This document shows, one piece after another, positions 51,428-62,649 of a DNA stretch of 64,000 nt. The first letter of the stretch is position 1; each line of letters starts with the position of its first letter. The notes beneath the pieces were generated by a model, which was not told the DNA's origin, ran no database searches, and worked only from the letters and a program-made list of their open reading frames with translations. The stretch covers positions 9,248,001 through 9,312,000 of the forward strand of contig OX392534.1 in NCBI GenBank assembly GCA_947623455.1, written 5' to 3'. Origin of the DNA: Mimachlamys varia. Taxonomy: Eukaryota; Mollusca; Bivalvia; Pectinida; Pectinidae. Both the position numbers and the translations under genes were made by a program.

Positions 51428-51659
51428 CAGGGACCTGCGAATTTGTCACAGCTAGTTTTGGATCTAAACCAAGGTGTTTAGAGTAATTTTACACGTTAGT
51501 TTGGGGTGGGGGTGGGCAGGGTTAGATCACTTTTCAAACAAAAGACCATTTGAGGGTGCAATTTCATCAAAAATCGATGTAAACCCACAAACGTGTAAAA
51601 TTACTCTAAACACCCCGGTTTAGTTCCCAAACTAGCTGTAAAAAATTCCCAGGTCCCTG
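51428..51659. mobile_element. hAT-like MITE (CAGGGACCTG ends)
   Basis: Left CAGGGACCTGCGAATTT and right CCCAGGTCCCTG are inverted ends. The arms continue with agctagttttNg, taaacc, gtgtttagagtaattttaca and their complements around a G-rich centre. Relative of 6971-7130. No convincing target duplication seen. Confidence 0.75.
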
Positions 51660-52259
51660 TTATCACAATCACCGTCGCCATCTTCGTCTCCTTGGACGCC
51701 CTTGATTCACATTCAGTTTTTCACAGGTTTGACTTCCGGAGTGTTTTATATGACATATACAATGTGTTTATGGTTATGTTTACTTTCATTATTTACAACG
51801 TTCTTCCGCTCTCATTTCTCGTTTGGTATCATTGTTCTCAATTTGCTGTGAAATAAAAATGACATTTGGTATGTTGGAGGGGAAGTGGTTTACCGCTGAA
51901 CAATTGCGGATGTTCCAAGCTCCAGCCGGTAATGCCGCTGTTCCGTGAGAGTAGATGACGTGATTTCTCCTAGTATCACGTGAATGAATTCCACAGAGTA
52001 CTTCCTGGCTAGAATTTCAATGTGGGAATTATTCGAATTGATCCCAAACGATCCCACAGCACCGCCCGGAGACTCGTTTTATGGCATGGAAACCTGTCGG
52101 CCATTTTGCTAACCCACAGACATCGGTTCTTATATGAGAACTGTCTATAAAAAGCATGTACAATATACAGTATGTAGTATCCATCTAAATGATTCAATAT
52201 ACAACCTTATATAGCAAACATGTGAACGGGTTTCCAAAGTTACACGGGTGGTATTAAAC

Positions 52260-52710
52260 AAGGGGTCCAATTGGCCTTCTTCGCTCAAATGGAATTAATT
52301 GATAAATTTAAATGGTCTGAAATCTATGATGAAGTCATTTTAAAGAACACATTTAGATTTAAACATATTTGTGATATTGAAGTACGTCAAAGTTATTTTA
52401 AATCAAAAAAACTTTACTCGGCGTCTTCCTAGAAGATGACCAGCCAAATGACATATCTCTGGATATTTTGGTACATGTATTTCAGTAAAAATCGTTTGAA
52501 GGTTTTGGACACATCTGACCACTGTGACCTTGAGAGTAGGTCAAAGTAATTTTTTCCGCAAACTTTGTTCGCCTCCTTCCAATGAAGCTACCAGCCAAAT
52601 ATCATGTCGCTACGTCTTTCTGTGTTTTAGAAGAAGTCGTTTAAGTTGATGGAAGCAGGACGGACGGGCGACAGACGCAGCACCATAGCTTAAGGTCTCT
52701 CGGTCCGTTG
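52260..52710. repeat. Dispersed repeat with two related segments
   Basis: Two successive segments share 'gtcttcctagaagatgacca gccaaat' and 'ctccttccaatgaagctacc agccaaat' phrasing. It ends in gacgggcgacagacgcagca, resembling the element ends at 1-60 and 15.1 kb. Probably an old mobile element. Confidence 0.45.
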
Positions 52711-54080
52711 ATTATCGTTCTTGGCAAAAACATGGCCGCTTTGACGGATATAAAATTTGATACCTGTCGTGGGTAAGAAATTCACCATACATACGCCGAT
52801 GATCATGCAATTTGCAATCCGGCAAAGACACTAGCGTCTGCTAGAATCAATGTAAACGCTAGACGGTTAAGTTGGTTGCGTAATTATCGACTATATCAGC
52901 CTGATCTTATGTAAACGTGTTGTATAAACAATACAGTATGGCATAGGGGAGGTAATTAGTAACTCCAATGTATTTGAGTTATTCCCATTTATCAGAAATC
53001 TGTTTATGTAAAACATATATTTGGGAGTGAATACAACGACTTGGAACTGGTAACAAGCGTTTGTGTTTTTATCTACAACGATGTCATGATGTGAGTTTCA
53101 TAAGCGGGTTCCCCATTCACCCTCATTCATCTATTAGTAATGTAACACCAAGACAACCTATATGTCCGCTTCGATTCTTTACAACTGCATCATTAAACAA
53201 ACTCATTGCTTTATATTTATTCGATATTTAATGCAACATGTTCTGATGATATCACTATTCAATAAATGCCATAAATGCTAGTTATAAACTATTTTCTGTG
53301 TAATCTGATCCCAGGCGAGTGGGGCGAGTGGATACATTCAAATCAGGCTAAAGCAATCGATAAAACTAGTATTTCACTATTTTAAACGCATTGTGTGATA
53401 TGGGAAAATCTATACCTCCTACAATTAAGTCCAGTTGCAGTGAAAGGGGAGGCAATTGAAATAAAAAAAAACAATAATTCTGATTATTTTCCTCAAATTT
53501 TAAGTGAAATAATGTTTTTTGGTTATTTTTTTTCATACTTTGTTTAATGAGGATTGTTTCTTCATAACATAACTTTAAAAAATCAGTTTTTCATCCACAA
53601 AATGTTTTGATATTTGATAATGTTGATGAAAAACATACATATAAGTGTTTGTTTTGTTGAATAAAAGTTATACGAAACGTAAACTATTTGCCTTCTTTGC
53701 TGTTTTATATGTATATATAACGTTAGGATTGTAATACATTAAAACGTAATATGTTAGTTCTAGATTTCGCTCTTTCTGGTGTTTTCCCTGAAAATATCAG
53801 TTTTTCACCCCAAAAAGATTTCTGCAGTTTTTTCGGCCAATTAAAAAGAAAAGACTTGTTCTTTATATACCAGTAAACATTTAAGTGAAGTTACATGAAA
53901 TTCCTATGGATATTGACAAAGGAACCGAGTGACCTTAAGCTCACTTGACCCTTCGATCTCTACCAAGTATCACGGATTTTATTCATGAGTGGTGGAGCTG
54001 TGTAATGGTTAAGTAAGTATGTATGTTAATGAAATTGCATAATGATCATGTATTAAAAATTAAACGGGACCTTGTGAACT
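52710..54080. other. Intergenic stretch, nothing recognised
   Basis: AT-rich with no exon, RNA gene or clear repeat. Confidence 0.5.
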
Positions 54081-54104
54081 TCCGGTTATACTTCTCCGTA
54101 TCAT

Positions 54105-56096
54105 ACACATCTCGGGAGCTTTATTTGTTCCGCCATTCTCGTATATATACATCTCTGGAGCTTTATTTGTTCCGACATTCTCGTATATATACATCTCGGG
54201 AGCTTCATTTGTTCCGACATTCTCGTATATATACATCTCGGGAGCTTCACTTGTTCCGCCATTCTCGTATATATACATCTCGGGAGCTTCACCTGTTCCG
54301 CCATTCTCGTATATATACATCTCGGGGCTTCATTTGTTCCGCCATTCTCGTATATATACATCTCGGGAGCTTCACTTGTTCCGCCATTCTCGTATATATA
54401 CATCTCGGGAGCTTCACTTGTTCCGCCATTCTCGTATATATACATCTCGGGGCTTCATTTGTTCCGCCATTCTCGTATATATACATCTCGGGAGCTTCAC
54501 CTGTTCCGCCATTCTCGTATATATACATCTCGGGGCTTCATTTGTTCCGCCATTCTCGTATATATACATCTCGGGAGCTTCACTTGTTCCGCCATTCTCG
54601 TATATATACATCTCGGGAGCTTCACTTGTTCCGCCATTCTCGTATATATACATCTCGGGAGCTTCACCTGTTCCGCCATTCTCGTATATATACATCTCGG
54701 GAGCTTCACTTGTTCCGCCATTCTCGTATATATACATCTCGGGGCTTCATTTGTTCCGCCATTCTCGTATATATACATCTCGGGGGCTTCATTTGTTCCG
54801 CCTTTCTCGTATATATACATCTCGGGAGCTTCATTTGTTCCGCCATTCTCGTATATATACATCTCGGGAGCTTCACTTGTTCCGCCATTCTCGTATATAT
54901 ACATCTCGGGAGCTTCATTTGTTCCGCCATTTTCGTATATATACATCTCGGGAGCTTTATTTGTTCCGCCATTCTCGTATATATACATCTCGGGAGCTTC
55001 ATTTGTTCCGCCATTCTCGTATATATACATCTCTGGAGCTTCATTTGTTCCGCCATTCTCGTATATATACATCTCGGGGCTTCATTTGTTCCGCCATTCT
55101 CGTATATATACATCTCGGGGGCTTCATTTGTTCCGCCATTCTGGTATATATACATCTCTGGAGCTTCATTTGTTCCGCCATTCTGGTATATATACATCTC
55201 TGGAGCTTCATTTGTTCCGCCATTCTGGTATATATACATCTCGGGAGCTTTATTTGTTCCGCCATTCTCGTATATATACATCTCGGGAGCTTCATTTGTT
55301 CCGCCATTCTCGTATATATACATCTCGGGAGCTTCATTTGTTCCGCCATTCTGGTATATATACATCTCGGGAGCTTCATTTGTTCCGCCATTCTCGTATA
55401 TATACATCTCGGGGCTTCATTTGTTCCGCCATTCTCGTATATATACATCTCTGGAGCTTCATTTGTTCCGCCATTCTCGTATATATACATCTCGGGAGCT
55501 TCATTTGTTCCGCCATTCTCGTATATATACATCTCGGGAGCTTTATTTGTTCCGCCATTCTCGTATATATACATCTCGGGGGCTTCATTTGTTCCGCCAT
55601 TCTCGTATATATACATCTCGGGGCTTCATTTGTTCCACCATTCTCGTATATATACATCTCGGGAGCTTTATTTGTTCCGCCATTCTCGTATATATACATC
55701 TCGGGAGCTTTATTTGTTCCGTCATTCTGGTATATATACATCTCGGGGCTTCATTTGTTCCGCCATTTTCGTATATATACATCTTGGGAGCTTCATTTGT
55801 TCCGCCATTCTCGTATATATACATCTCGGGAGCTTTATTTGTTCCGCCATTCTGGTATATATACATCTCGGGGCTTCATTTGTTCCGCCATTTTCGTATA
55901 TATACATCTCGGGGGCTTCATTTGTTCCGCCATTTTCGTATATATACATCTCGGGGGCTTCATTTGTTCCGCCATTTTCGTATATATACATCTCGGGGGC
56001 TTTATTTGTTCCGCCATTTTCGTATATATACATCTCGGGGGCTTCATTTGTTCCGCCATTCTCGTATATATACATCTCGGGGCTTCATTTGTTTCA
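54105..56096. repeat. 41/42-bp minisatellite, about 48 units
   Basis: The unit runs through gttccgccattctcgtatat, atacatctcggga and gcttcattt. Most units are 42 bp; those with cggggctt instead of cgggagctt or cgggggctt are 41 bp and shift the reading frame. All frames stay open for long stretches, so the many long open frames here are by-products of the repeat. A tgttccgcc core and the tatatatac tract are invariant in nearly all units. Confidence 0.95.
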
Positions 56097-56640
56097 TCCG
56101 TATTCGAATTTGTCTCTGACGTCCGTAACATATCCGAAACTAGGTAAGGCCGCAAATATCATTATAAATAGTCCATCACCTTCTCTAGTATGTCCACACG
56201 TCCCTCGCTTTGTAGGCGCATGTCCGCCTCTTCTTACATGTCCGTGCCAATCGGAAATATAAACGGCGCACACTCAGGGTCACAATTCCTATCGAACTCC
56301 CTTCGATTAAAATATTCATTATCACTGTGTTTTCATGTCCGTCGTACCGAATATAGAATCTCGCCGCATCTCGTTGGTTAGCGAGAAGAGCTAGCCAATA
56401 ATTGGGAGAAAGCACGGGACGAGGAGTAATATATTTACATGTCTTTTCATCTACATAAGAAATAATACCGAATATAGAACTAACAGACAGAACTCTATCC
56501 CTGGTGAATGCGCAAGGAAAAATGAATGAGGAAAGACGATGTTTGATGCAATCGAAAAAGTAAAGTCAGAAAACACTGGTTGTTGTAGAATACCTTGCAA
56601 CGCTTGGTGATTTACACGCGTAAGGGGTAAGAGAATCAGA
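56097..56640. other. Unique spacer between two minisatellites
   Basis: No exon, RNA gene or repeat recognised in this 544-bp spacer. Confidence 0.5.
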
Positions 56641-58480
56641 AAAGGGGTCATGAAAGACAAGGAAAGAGGTCCGAAATGGCCAAGGAAATATCATGAAAGA
56701 CCAGGAAGGGATCCGAAAATAACGTCAAAGGATATCCGAAAGCTAGACCTTAAAATGGGCCGAAATGACCAAGGATATCTGGAAGACCTGGAATGTGGAC
56801 TTAAATAGCCAAGGATATCTGGAAGTTCTGGAAAGGGGACCGAAAATACCAAAGATATCTGAAATACAATGTACCAGGAAATATGTCCGAGTAAGGATAT
56901 CTGATAGAAAAACCAGGAAGGGAGTTCGAAATGACCAAGGATATCCGGGGGAAAAGACCAGAAAAGTGGACCGAAATGGCGAAGGATATCTGGGGGACCG
57001 AAATGGCGAAGGATATCTGGAAGACCGAAATGGCGAAGGATATCTGGAAGACCGAAATGGCGAAGGATATGTGGAAGACTAGGAAAGTGGACCGAAATAC
57101 CAAGGATATCTGGGAGACCGAAATGGCGAAGGATATCTGGGAGACTAGGAAAGTGGACCGAAATACCACGGATATCTGGGAGACCGAAATGGCAAAGGAT
57201 ATCGGGGAGACTAGGAAAGTGGACCGAAATACCACGGATATCTGGGAGACCGAAATGGCGAAGGATATCTGGGAGACTAGGAAAGTGGACCGAAATACCA
57301 CGGATATCTGGGAGACCGAAATGGCAAAGGAAAGCGGGGAGACTAGAAAAGTGGACCGAAATACCAAGGATATCTGGGAGACCGAAATGGCGAAGGATAT
57401 CTGGAAGACCGAAATGGCGAAGGATATGTGGAAGACTAGGAAAGTGGACCGAAATACCAAGGATATCTGGGAGACCGAAATGGCGAAGGATATCTGGGAG
57501 ACTAGGAAAGTGGACCGAAATACCACGGATATCTGGGAGACCGAAATGGCAAAGGATATCGGGGAGACTAGGAAAGTGGACCGAAATACCACGGATATCT
57601 GGGAGACCGAAATGGCGAAGGATATCTGGGAGACTAGGAAAGTGGACCGAAATACCACGGATATCTGGGAGACCGAAATGGCAAAGGAAAGCGGGGAGAC
57701 TAGAAAAGTGGACCGAAATACCAAGGATATCTGGGAGACCGAAATGGCGAAGGATATCTGGGAGACTAGGAAAGTGGACCGAAATACCACGGATATCTGG
57801 GAGACCGAAATGGCAAAGGATATCGGGGAGACTAGGAAAGTGGGCCGAAATACCACGGATATCTGAAAGACCAGGAAGGGATCCGAAAATAACGTCAAAG
57901 GATATCCAAAAGCTAGACCTTAAAATGGGCCGAAATGACCAAGGATATCTGGAAGACCTGGAATGTGGACTTAAATGGCCAAGGATATCTGGAAGTTCTG
58001 GAAAGGGGACCAAAAATACCAAAGATATCTTAAATACAATGTATCAGGAAATATGTCCGAGTAAGGATATCTGATAGAAAAACCAGGAAGGGAGTTCGAA
58101 ATGACCAAGGATATCCGGGGGAAAAGACCAGAAAAGTGGACCGAAATGGCGAAGGATAGCTGGGAGACTAGGAAAGTGGACCGAAATACCAAGGATATCT
58201 GGGAGACCGAAATGGCGAAGGATATCGCGGAGACTAGGAAAGTGGACCGAAATACCACGGATATCTGGGAGACCGAAATGGCGAAGGATATCTGGGAGAC
58301 TAGGAAAGTGGACCGAAATACCAAGGATATCTGGGAGACCGAAATGGCGAAGGATATCTGGGAGACTAGGAAAGTGGACCGAAATGGCAAAGGATAGCTG
58401 GGAGACCGAAATGGCAAAGGATATCGGGGAGACTATGAAAGTGGGCCGAAATACCACGGATATCTGAAAGACCAGGAAGG
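56640..58480. repeat. 66-bp minisatellite with higher-order structure
   Basis: The 66-bp unit combines gaccgaaatggcgaaggata, tctgggagactaggaaagtg and gaccgaaataccacggatat. A 357-bp block at 57064-57420 is repeated almost exactly at 57421-57777. A roughly 290-bp leader at 56701-56990 recurs at 57871-58160, an offset of 1,170 bp. Degenerate units continue to about 58900. Long open frames on both strands come from the period being divisible by three. Confidence 0.93.
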
Positions 58481-58899
58481 GGGTCCGAAATGAGAAAGGT
58501 CAGAAAAGGAGACCGAAATGACCAAGGCTATGTGAAAGCCCAGGAAGGGGACCTGGAATTAGAGAGAGGACCGAAATACCAAGGATATCTGACAGACCAG
58601 GAAAGGGGCCTTAAATGACCAAGGACATAAGAGAAAAAAGACCTGATTCTGAAAAACCAGGAAAGGGGACTGAAATGACCGATAGAAGACCTTGAAAATG
58701 GACCGAAATGACTAAGGATATCTGGAAGACCTTGAAAGGGATCCAAAATTGCCAATCATATCTGGAAGATCATGAAAGAGGACCGAAATACAAAGGACAT
58801 ACGAAAGACCAGGAAAGGGGTCCGAAATGAAAAAGACCAGAAAAGGACCGAAATGACCAAGGCCGTGTGAAAGACCAGGGAAGTCGCCGAAATGACTGG

Positions 58900-60640
58900 A
58901 GATAATTGAAAGACTGTACGGAAACATTTCCACCACCATCAGATATATATCAAACTGATGAGAGCACAAACAATGTTTTTGCTGTGTAAGTAACGAACGT
59001 GTACCCAATCACTCTGCGTGTTGTGACGTCATCTCTTCTGATGGTGTTCGCGGTGTGCACGGCTGGCAGCACGGATCTATAAGAGGCGCTGTAGTACAGG
59101 TGTCTGAAAGAAAGTGAATGTTTACGGAAGTAGAATGCTGGTTTTCGTCATTTGAAACATGTAGGGGGTCTTGTTGTTGTTCAGGCATATGTAAATTAAA
59201 CAATGCAATAAACCAGCCGCCGATAGTAAAATTTAGCGGTGACACCTCTCTGAGAGAGACATTTTATCAGCAGGGGACGTCACTGGGGATGGTTTGTAGT
59301 GCCGTACTCCAGGTATGTGACGTCAGAGTCGGGGAAGATTTATTATCCTTGACCGATATATAGATATACGTACCTAGCCAACTCGTCTATCAATATCGAG
59401 GAACATTTAGTACTTTATTAACTCTGGGTGGGTTGTTGGAGCTTCCTTTATATGTGTTTGTTAATTGTACTTATCCCTTGGAATATTGATAGGAGGGATT
59501 CATAGGCGTGTGCCGTTTCATTTATTTCATTTTTGTAGATTCTCTTGTTTTCGTTCTTTATTGAAAAAAGGGGTACTTACCTAAAAAATACTAGCCCGAG
59601 TTCTCTCTGCCCCCCACCCGCACACATAGCTTTCAGTTTTTTCTTCTTTTATCTTCATTGCCTCTGCTAGGAGTCGAACCCAGGACCTCAGGTTTACTTC
59701 TCCCGATTCCAAAGAGAAATTTTCGCTATCTGAGAAGGTGGGAAGAAGCTGGTATACTATTTCTTTCGAGGCACAACGGGTCATTAAAAAAGTGTGCGAC
59801 ATATTTTTCGCTGAGTATTTTTTTTTTTTGGCAAAATTTTCCAGGTTCTCACGTGACTGTTTATTTTTCAATGCTTCCACTAGGAGTCGAACTCGAGATG
59901 TTTAGTTTACTAACCTTATGCGAATGAGAATTTCTCCCTAGTCCGATTGGTAGGGAGCAGCTTGTATTTGTGTGTCAGAGTAATTTGGATTATTCAACAA
60001 AACTCCGACAAGGACCAAAATACACCTTCTGTGCATGTAAATTACCTCAAGTAAAATGACGTACAATTCTGTCCTTTCAAGTTATTTGTGGTAAAGTTAT
60101 TTTTTTATTTTCAAATGGTTAAATCAACCTCATTTTAAAGTCCGATTTTGTCAAAAAAATTCTTTCACACACCGATACACTGTACAAAATGTAGACAGCT
60201 GTATTAGAACTCGCCACCATCCAGAAAGGCCAGACGTTCAACGTGTAGGGGTTGTCTCCCTTGTCCCACTTTGGAGGAGAATTGAATGCAAGCCGTTTTA
60301 TGTGAAATCGTGTTTCTTAAAACTTGCAAAACGCTTTGCTTTACTATAAAGATTAGAAAGTGATTTTTCAGTTGATAGAAATGAAAATAATGATAAAAAT
60401 ACTTCACCGGTATATTTTTCTTCGGGGTTTTGTGTGAGGTCTGTACTTCTGTGTACTTTTTACCATATGATACTGCTTGTAGACGGTGTAAATTCTGTCA
60501 GATAGCAGTTATCATTCGTGTGTGTATACTTATAGCAGGTTGTTGCTTACAAGTAGTTCTATATAACAAAAAGGCTAATACACCGGGTTCATGCCACATT
60601 GCGTGCGAGTACTACACCACAACTGTCGCCTCGCGCTCCG
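58900..60640. other. Intergenic stretch upstream of the ADAMTS-type gene
   Basis: No exon recognised. Two tRNA-like fragments in minus orientation occur near 59660-59790 and 59870-59970, each with a box-B-like GTTCGACTCC. Both may be remnants of a tRNA-derived repeat. Confidence 0.4.
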
Positions 60641-60660
60641 GCTAGGCTCAGACTAGCTGG

Positions 60661-60692
60661 CCAATCAGCACCGGGGTGGGCGTGGCTATAAG
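60661..60692 (+). promoter_or_regulatory. Core promoter of the ADAMTS-type gene (CCAAT, GC/KLF box, TATA)
   Basis: CCAAT at 60661-60665, GGGGTGGGCGTGG at 60673-60685 and TATAAG at 60687-60692 are stacked within 32 bases, about 105 bases before the start codon. A TATA at this point predicts transcription starting near 60717. These are motif matches; activity is inferred. Confidence 0.6.
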
Positions 60693-60794
60693 TTTCCCAA
60701 ACTAGGTATACTCAAAAATATGTTAACATAACATGGATTGTAGTATTGGGTGTGTAACGGGATGAGAGACCAGGATTGACCATGTGCAATTACG

Positions 60795-61366
60795 ATGGCT
60801 GTGGTTGTGCGGTCCAAAATCCGTTTAAACTTTCTAATGTTGACATTATTTCCACTTCTGATACACTGTCGACCACAGACCGAGCAGGACTACCGGCAAA
60901 ACAGACACGGTCAGTATAAATCGTTATAGTAATTAGTAGATCTTATCGGAAATATTTATAATTGCGTTATAATTGATATTTTTTAAAGATTTATTTTGTT
61001 AATTATATTATCTGGTATGTTACAGGTGCGAAGGCTGAAGGAAAGGAAGTTGTGTACCCCGTTCGTTTGAATGCAGAGAGAACTAATCAACATGAAATTC
61101 ACAAAAGGGATATTACATTTAATGCAGATAATCTCAACGAACAGAAAGTTGTGTATATGTTCCCCGCCTATGGAAGGCAATTTTTATTTGACTTGAGTTT
61201 TACCAAAGATTTCATTTCACCTGGAAATATTTTAGTGGAGAAACATGAGGACAACCACACGTGGAGTGAGCACGGGTTTGGTGACAATTTGGAAAACTGT
61301 TTCTATACAGGAACTGTTAATAATGATACTTCCTCCAGGGCTGTTTTCAGCCTATGTGATGGCATG
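60795..61366 (+). CDS. ADAMTS-family secreted metalloproteinase, first two coding exons (partial; signal peptide and propeptide)
   Basis: Extracellular zinc protease family that remodels matrix; only the N-terminus is visible. Exon 1 (60795-60909) begins ATGGCTGTG with A at -3 and G at +4. It encodes a signal peptide with hydrophobic core LNFLMLTLFPLLIH and ends CACG|GTCAGT. Exon 2 (61026-61366) joins in phase 1 and encodes a reprolysin propeptide: VVYPVRLNAE, then FPAYGRQFLFDLSFTKDFIS, then NCFYTGTVNNDTSSRAVFSL and CDGM. This is the conserved CFYsGtVn...SlCdGm pattern of ADAMTS propeptides and, from memory, is nearest to the ADAMTS1/4/5/9/20 group. The exon ends ATG|GTAAGTCT in phase 0. The protease, disintegrin and thrombospondin exons are not in the window; they must lie downstream if the gene is intact. 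The donor region is amplified into a minisatellite. Confidence 0.85.
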
Positions 61367-62400
61367 GTAAGTCTATACAGGACTATGTTGAGCCTATATG
61401 ATGGCATGGTAAGTCTATATAGGACTATGTTCAGCCTATGTGATGGCATGGTAAGTCTATATAGGACTATGTTCAGCCTATTTGATGGCATGGTAATGTT
61501 CAGCCTATGTGATGGCATGTTAAGTCTATATAGGACTATGTTCAGCCTATGTGATGGCATGGTAAGTCTATATAGGACTATGTTCAGCCTATTTGATGGC
61601 ATGGTAAGTCTATATAGGACTATGTTTAGCCTATTTGATGGCATGGTAAGTCTGTATAGGACTATGTTCAGCCTATTTGATGGCATGGTAAGTCTATATA
61701 GGACTATGTTCAGCCTATTTGATGGCATGTTAAGTCTATATAGGACTATGTTCAGCCTATTTGATGGCATGGTAAGTCTGTATAGGACTATGTTCAGCCT
61801 ATTTGATGGCATGTTAAGTCTATATAGGACTATGTTCAGCCTATGTGATGGCATGGTAAGTCTATATAGGACTATGTTCAGCCTATTTGATGGCATGGTA
61901 AGTCTATATAGGACTATGTTTAGCCTATTTGATGGCATGGTAAGTCTGTATAGGACTATGTTCAGCCTATTTGATGGCATGGTAAGTCTATATAGGACTA
62001 TGTTCAGCCTATTTGATGGCATGTTAAGTCTATATAGGACTATGTTCAGCCTATTTGATGGCATGGTAAGTCTGTATAGGACTATGTTCAGCCTATTTGA
62101 TGGCATGTTAAGTCTATATAGGACTATGTTCAGCCTATTTGATGGCATGGTAAGTCTATATAGGACTATGTTCAGCCTATTTGATGGCATGGTAAGTCTA
62201 TATAGGACTATGTTCAGCCTATGTGATGGCATGTTAAGTCTATATAGGACTATGTTCAGCCTATTTGATGGCATGGTAAGTCTATATAGGACTATGTTCA
62301 GCCTATGTGAAGGTATGGTAAGTCTATATAGGATTATGTTCAGCCTAGGGAATTACCTAGCAAGTCTATAGGATTATGTTCAACCTAAGTTATGACATTG
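61346..62400 (+). repeat. 42-bp minisatellite made from the ADAMTS exon 2/intron 2 junction (about 24 units)
   Basis: Each unit is 21 bases of exon end (phrase FSLCDGM or FSLFDGM) followed by 21 bases of intron start (gtaagtctatataggactatg type, here quoted in part). Unit 1 is the genuine junction. Units 1-24 run to 62338; unit 4 lacks 15 bases. Donor GT is intact in 18 units (unit 4 reads GTAATG) and changed to TT in six: units 5, 10, 12, 17, 19 and 22. Units 7-12 and 14-19 repeat the same variant order at a 294-bp offset. The frame stays open to 62371. From about 62340 units decay, with traces to about 62650. Confidence 0.93.
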
Positions 62401-62649
62401 CAGGTCTATATGACTATGTTCAACTTATGTTATGACACAGCGGGTCTATAGGACTATAATTATGTTCAGCTTCTGCGATGGCATAGTATATAACTTTAAT
62501 CAGCTTATGTTGTCGTATAATAGGTCTATAGGACTATGTTCAGCTTCTGCGATGACATAGTAGGTCTATAACTATAATCAGCATATGCGGTTGCATGGCA
62601 AGTCTTTAGGACTACGTTCAGCCTACGCGATGACAGGGCATGTCTATAA

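Noticed and set aside
54023..56262. Open frames of 560-700 codons in several frames
   Set aside because: By-products of the 41/42-bp minisatellite. Overlapping frames on both strands are equally open.
56691..58457. Open frames of up to 443 codons on both strands
   Set aside because: By-products of the 66-bp minisatellite. Repetitive hydrophobic or charged peptides with no domain.
61303..62274. 323-codon minus-strand open frame over the ADAMTS array
   Set aside because: Antisense shadow of the 42-bp units. The plus strand carries the recognised propeptide exon.
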